A stretch of DNA of 6,542 nt, taken from assembly GCA_964538565.1 (NCBI GenBank), contig CAZIGW010000003.1:1-6542 (forward strand). The letters are read 5' to 3'. Position numbers and translations under genes: made by a program. Shown piece after piece: positions 5,824-6,542 of this stretch (position 1 is its first letter; every line of letters starts with the position of its first letter). This DNA comes from CAYVBN01 sp964538565. GTDB lineage: Bacteria; Pseudomonadota; Alphaproteobacteria; Rhizobiales; Xanthobacteraceae. Below the pieces are notes generated by a model, which saw only the letters and a program-made list of their open reading frames with translations, searched no databases and was not told the DNA's origin.

Positions 5824-6300
5824 CTAGAGCCATCGCCGCACGCGCCGCGCATAGTCCAGGTATGTTTGCCCGAATCGCGCCCGCAGATGCGCTTCTTCGC
5901 GCTCGATGGCGATCTTTTGCACCGCGAGTCCCGCGAGGATGGCAAACAGCACGAACCACCATATGCCTGATATCAGTCCAATGCCAAGCACCAGCATCGA
6001 TCCGGCGAGATAGAGCGGATTGCGCGAAAGAGCGAACGGGCCGTCCGTGACGAGGTGATCGGCGCCACGATCCGGCCTCACCGTCGTTCCGGCCCGGCGC
6101 ATCGTACGAATGGCCGAGATATTCAGGACAGCGAACGCGGCAACCATCAGCCAACCGATGACAAGGAGGATCCCCGACAGGGGCTGCCCCACCCACGGGA
6201 GCGGGTAGACCAGTTGCATCACGACGCCGAGGGCGATCGCCGTCAGGAAAATGATCGGCGGCCAGGGCCGACTGTTGGGCCGCGTCGTCACGTCGGTCAT
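5824..6300 (-). CDS. Isoprenylcysteine carboxyl methyltransferase-type membrane protein
   Basis: The 158-residue membrane protein has segments at about 13-33, 41-60 and 97-130. It carries the conserved C-terminal core of the ICMT/PEMT group: GPFALSRNPLYLAG at 87-100 (the RNPxY motif), followed by REEAHLRARFG and YLDYARRV towards the end. Family members use S-adenosylmethionine to methylate lipid-like or isoprenoid substrates. In bacteria the true substrate is usually unknown, and protein prenylcysteine is an unlikely target. The ATG at 6300 is preceded by GGAG about 7 bases upstream. The frame is open to about 6411, but the extra 37 residues are Arg-rich and unlike the family. It lies downstream of, and on the same strand as, the FAD monooxygenase-type gene at the right edge, 157 bases away. 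Co-transcription is possible but not shown. Confidence 0.85.
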   Translation of the reverse strand: MTDVTTRPNSRPWPPIIFLTAIALGVVMQLVYPLPWVGQPLSGILLVIGWLMVAAFAVLNISAIRTMRRAGTTVRPDRGADHLVTDGPFALSRNPLYLAGSMLVLGIGLISGIWWFVLFAILAGLAVQKIAIEREEAHLRARFGQTYLDYARRVRRWL

Positions 6301-6402
6301 CGCATTTCTCCGTCGATCGGGCCCGCGTAGGGCGGTGTTGCGAGACCGCGACCTTTCAAGCATCGGAGGGTGCCGAGAGACTGCGGCAGGGTCATGAGCG
6401 TC

Positions 6403-6418
6403 GCCGCACAATTGCGGC
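6403..6418. repeat. Small perfect hairpin between the two right-hand genes
   Basis: GCCGCA (6403-6408) and TGCGGC (6413-6418) pair around the loop CAAT. On the - strand it lies 39 bases after the stop of the gene at the right edge and about 100 bases before the methyltransferase-type start. It could be a terminator for the upstream gene, but no T-run follows it. Confidence 0.3.
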
Positions 6419-6457
6419 CATCGGGCCCTTCCAATCCGGGCGGCTCCCGCCGAACCT

Positions 6458-6542
6458 TCACGCCTCGCCGAGGCCGCGCGCCATCCGGCGCTTGAGCGGC
6501 GGCATCTTGTCGATCACCCGGAACGCCGCGCGGGTGAACGCG
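6458..6542 (-). CDS. Probable UbiH/COQ6-type FAD-dependent monooxygenase, C-terminal end (partial)
   Basis: Only the last 27 residues and a TGA stop are inside the window. They include AAFRVIDKMPPLKRRMARGLGEA. The pattern (hydrophobic)xxxDxxPPLKRxxxR, followed by a short Gly/Ala tail, is what one sees at the C-terminus of UbiH/UbiF/COQ6-family flavin hydroxylases of ubiquinone synthesis and their relatives (typically VDRxPPLKRxFMREAxG). The FAD-binding GxGxxG and the DG/GD motifs would lie outside the window. That the frame is coding is supported by G/C third positions and the motif; the family call rests on one short motif and is tentative. Confidence 0.5.
   Translation of the reverse strand, partial: AFTRAAFRVIDKMPPLKRRMARGLGEA

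Overview
The window looks like an ordinary chromosomal stretch of a high-GC alphaproteobacterium, most likely in the Hyphomicrobiales (Bradyrhizobium, Rhodopseudomonas or a relative). That rests on strong G/C bias at third codon positions, on the character of all six proteins, and on the chemoreceptor tail at the left edge. No 16S gene or other decisive marker is present, so the placement is inference. I see no tRNA, rRNA, CRISPR array, insertion sequence, phage gene or integration site.

Layout from left to right. Bases 1-148 hold the last codons of a methyl-accepting chemotaxis protein (+). A strong 11-bp hairpin at 199-224 separates it from a convergent DoxX-family membrane protein gene (232-744, -). 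Upstream of that lies a propionyl-CoA synthetase gene, prpE (869-2785, -), which ends in its own rho-independent terminator (785-807). A 237-base divergent region (2786-3022) carries the control signals for prpE and for a TauE/SafE (TSUP) transporter gene (3023-3772, +). After a 341-base gap without a credible gene comes a second, different acyl-CoA synthetase (4114-5742, +), close to the medium-chain / 3-methylmercaptopropionate / aryl acid:CoA ligase group. It converges on an isoprenylcysteine-methyltransferase-type membrane protein gene (5824-6300, -). At the right edge is the C-terminal end of what is probably a UbiH/COQ6-type FAD monooxygenase (6458 to window end, -).

Two AMP-forming acyl-CoA ligases from different subfamilies, one for propionate and one for a longer, aryl or thioether acid, flank a TSUP-family anion exporter. 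This fits a region for organic-acid uptake and activation, but the genes do not form a tight operon. Gaps are 80-340 bases, strands alternate, and most genes appear to be separate transcription units.

I did not find a convincing new biological system. The observations most worth a second look are regulatory. A TTTGCAAG element, resembling the half-site of short-chain-acyl-CoA regulators, overlaps a possible prpE promoter. A one-mismatch FixK/FNR-type box lies upstream of the TSUP gene. The true substrate of the second ligase is also open.
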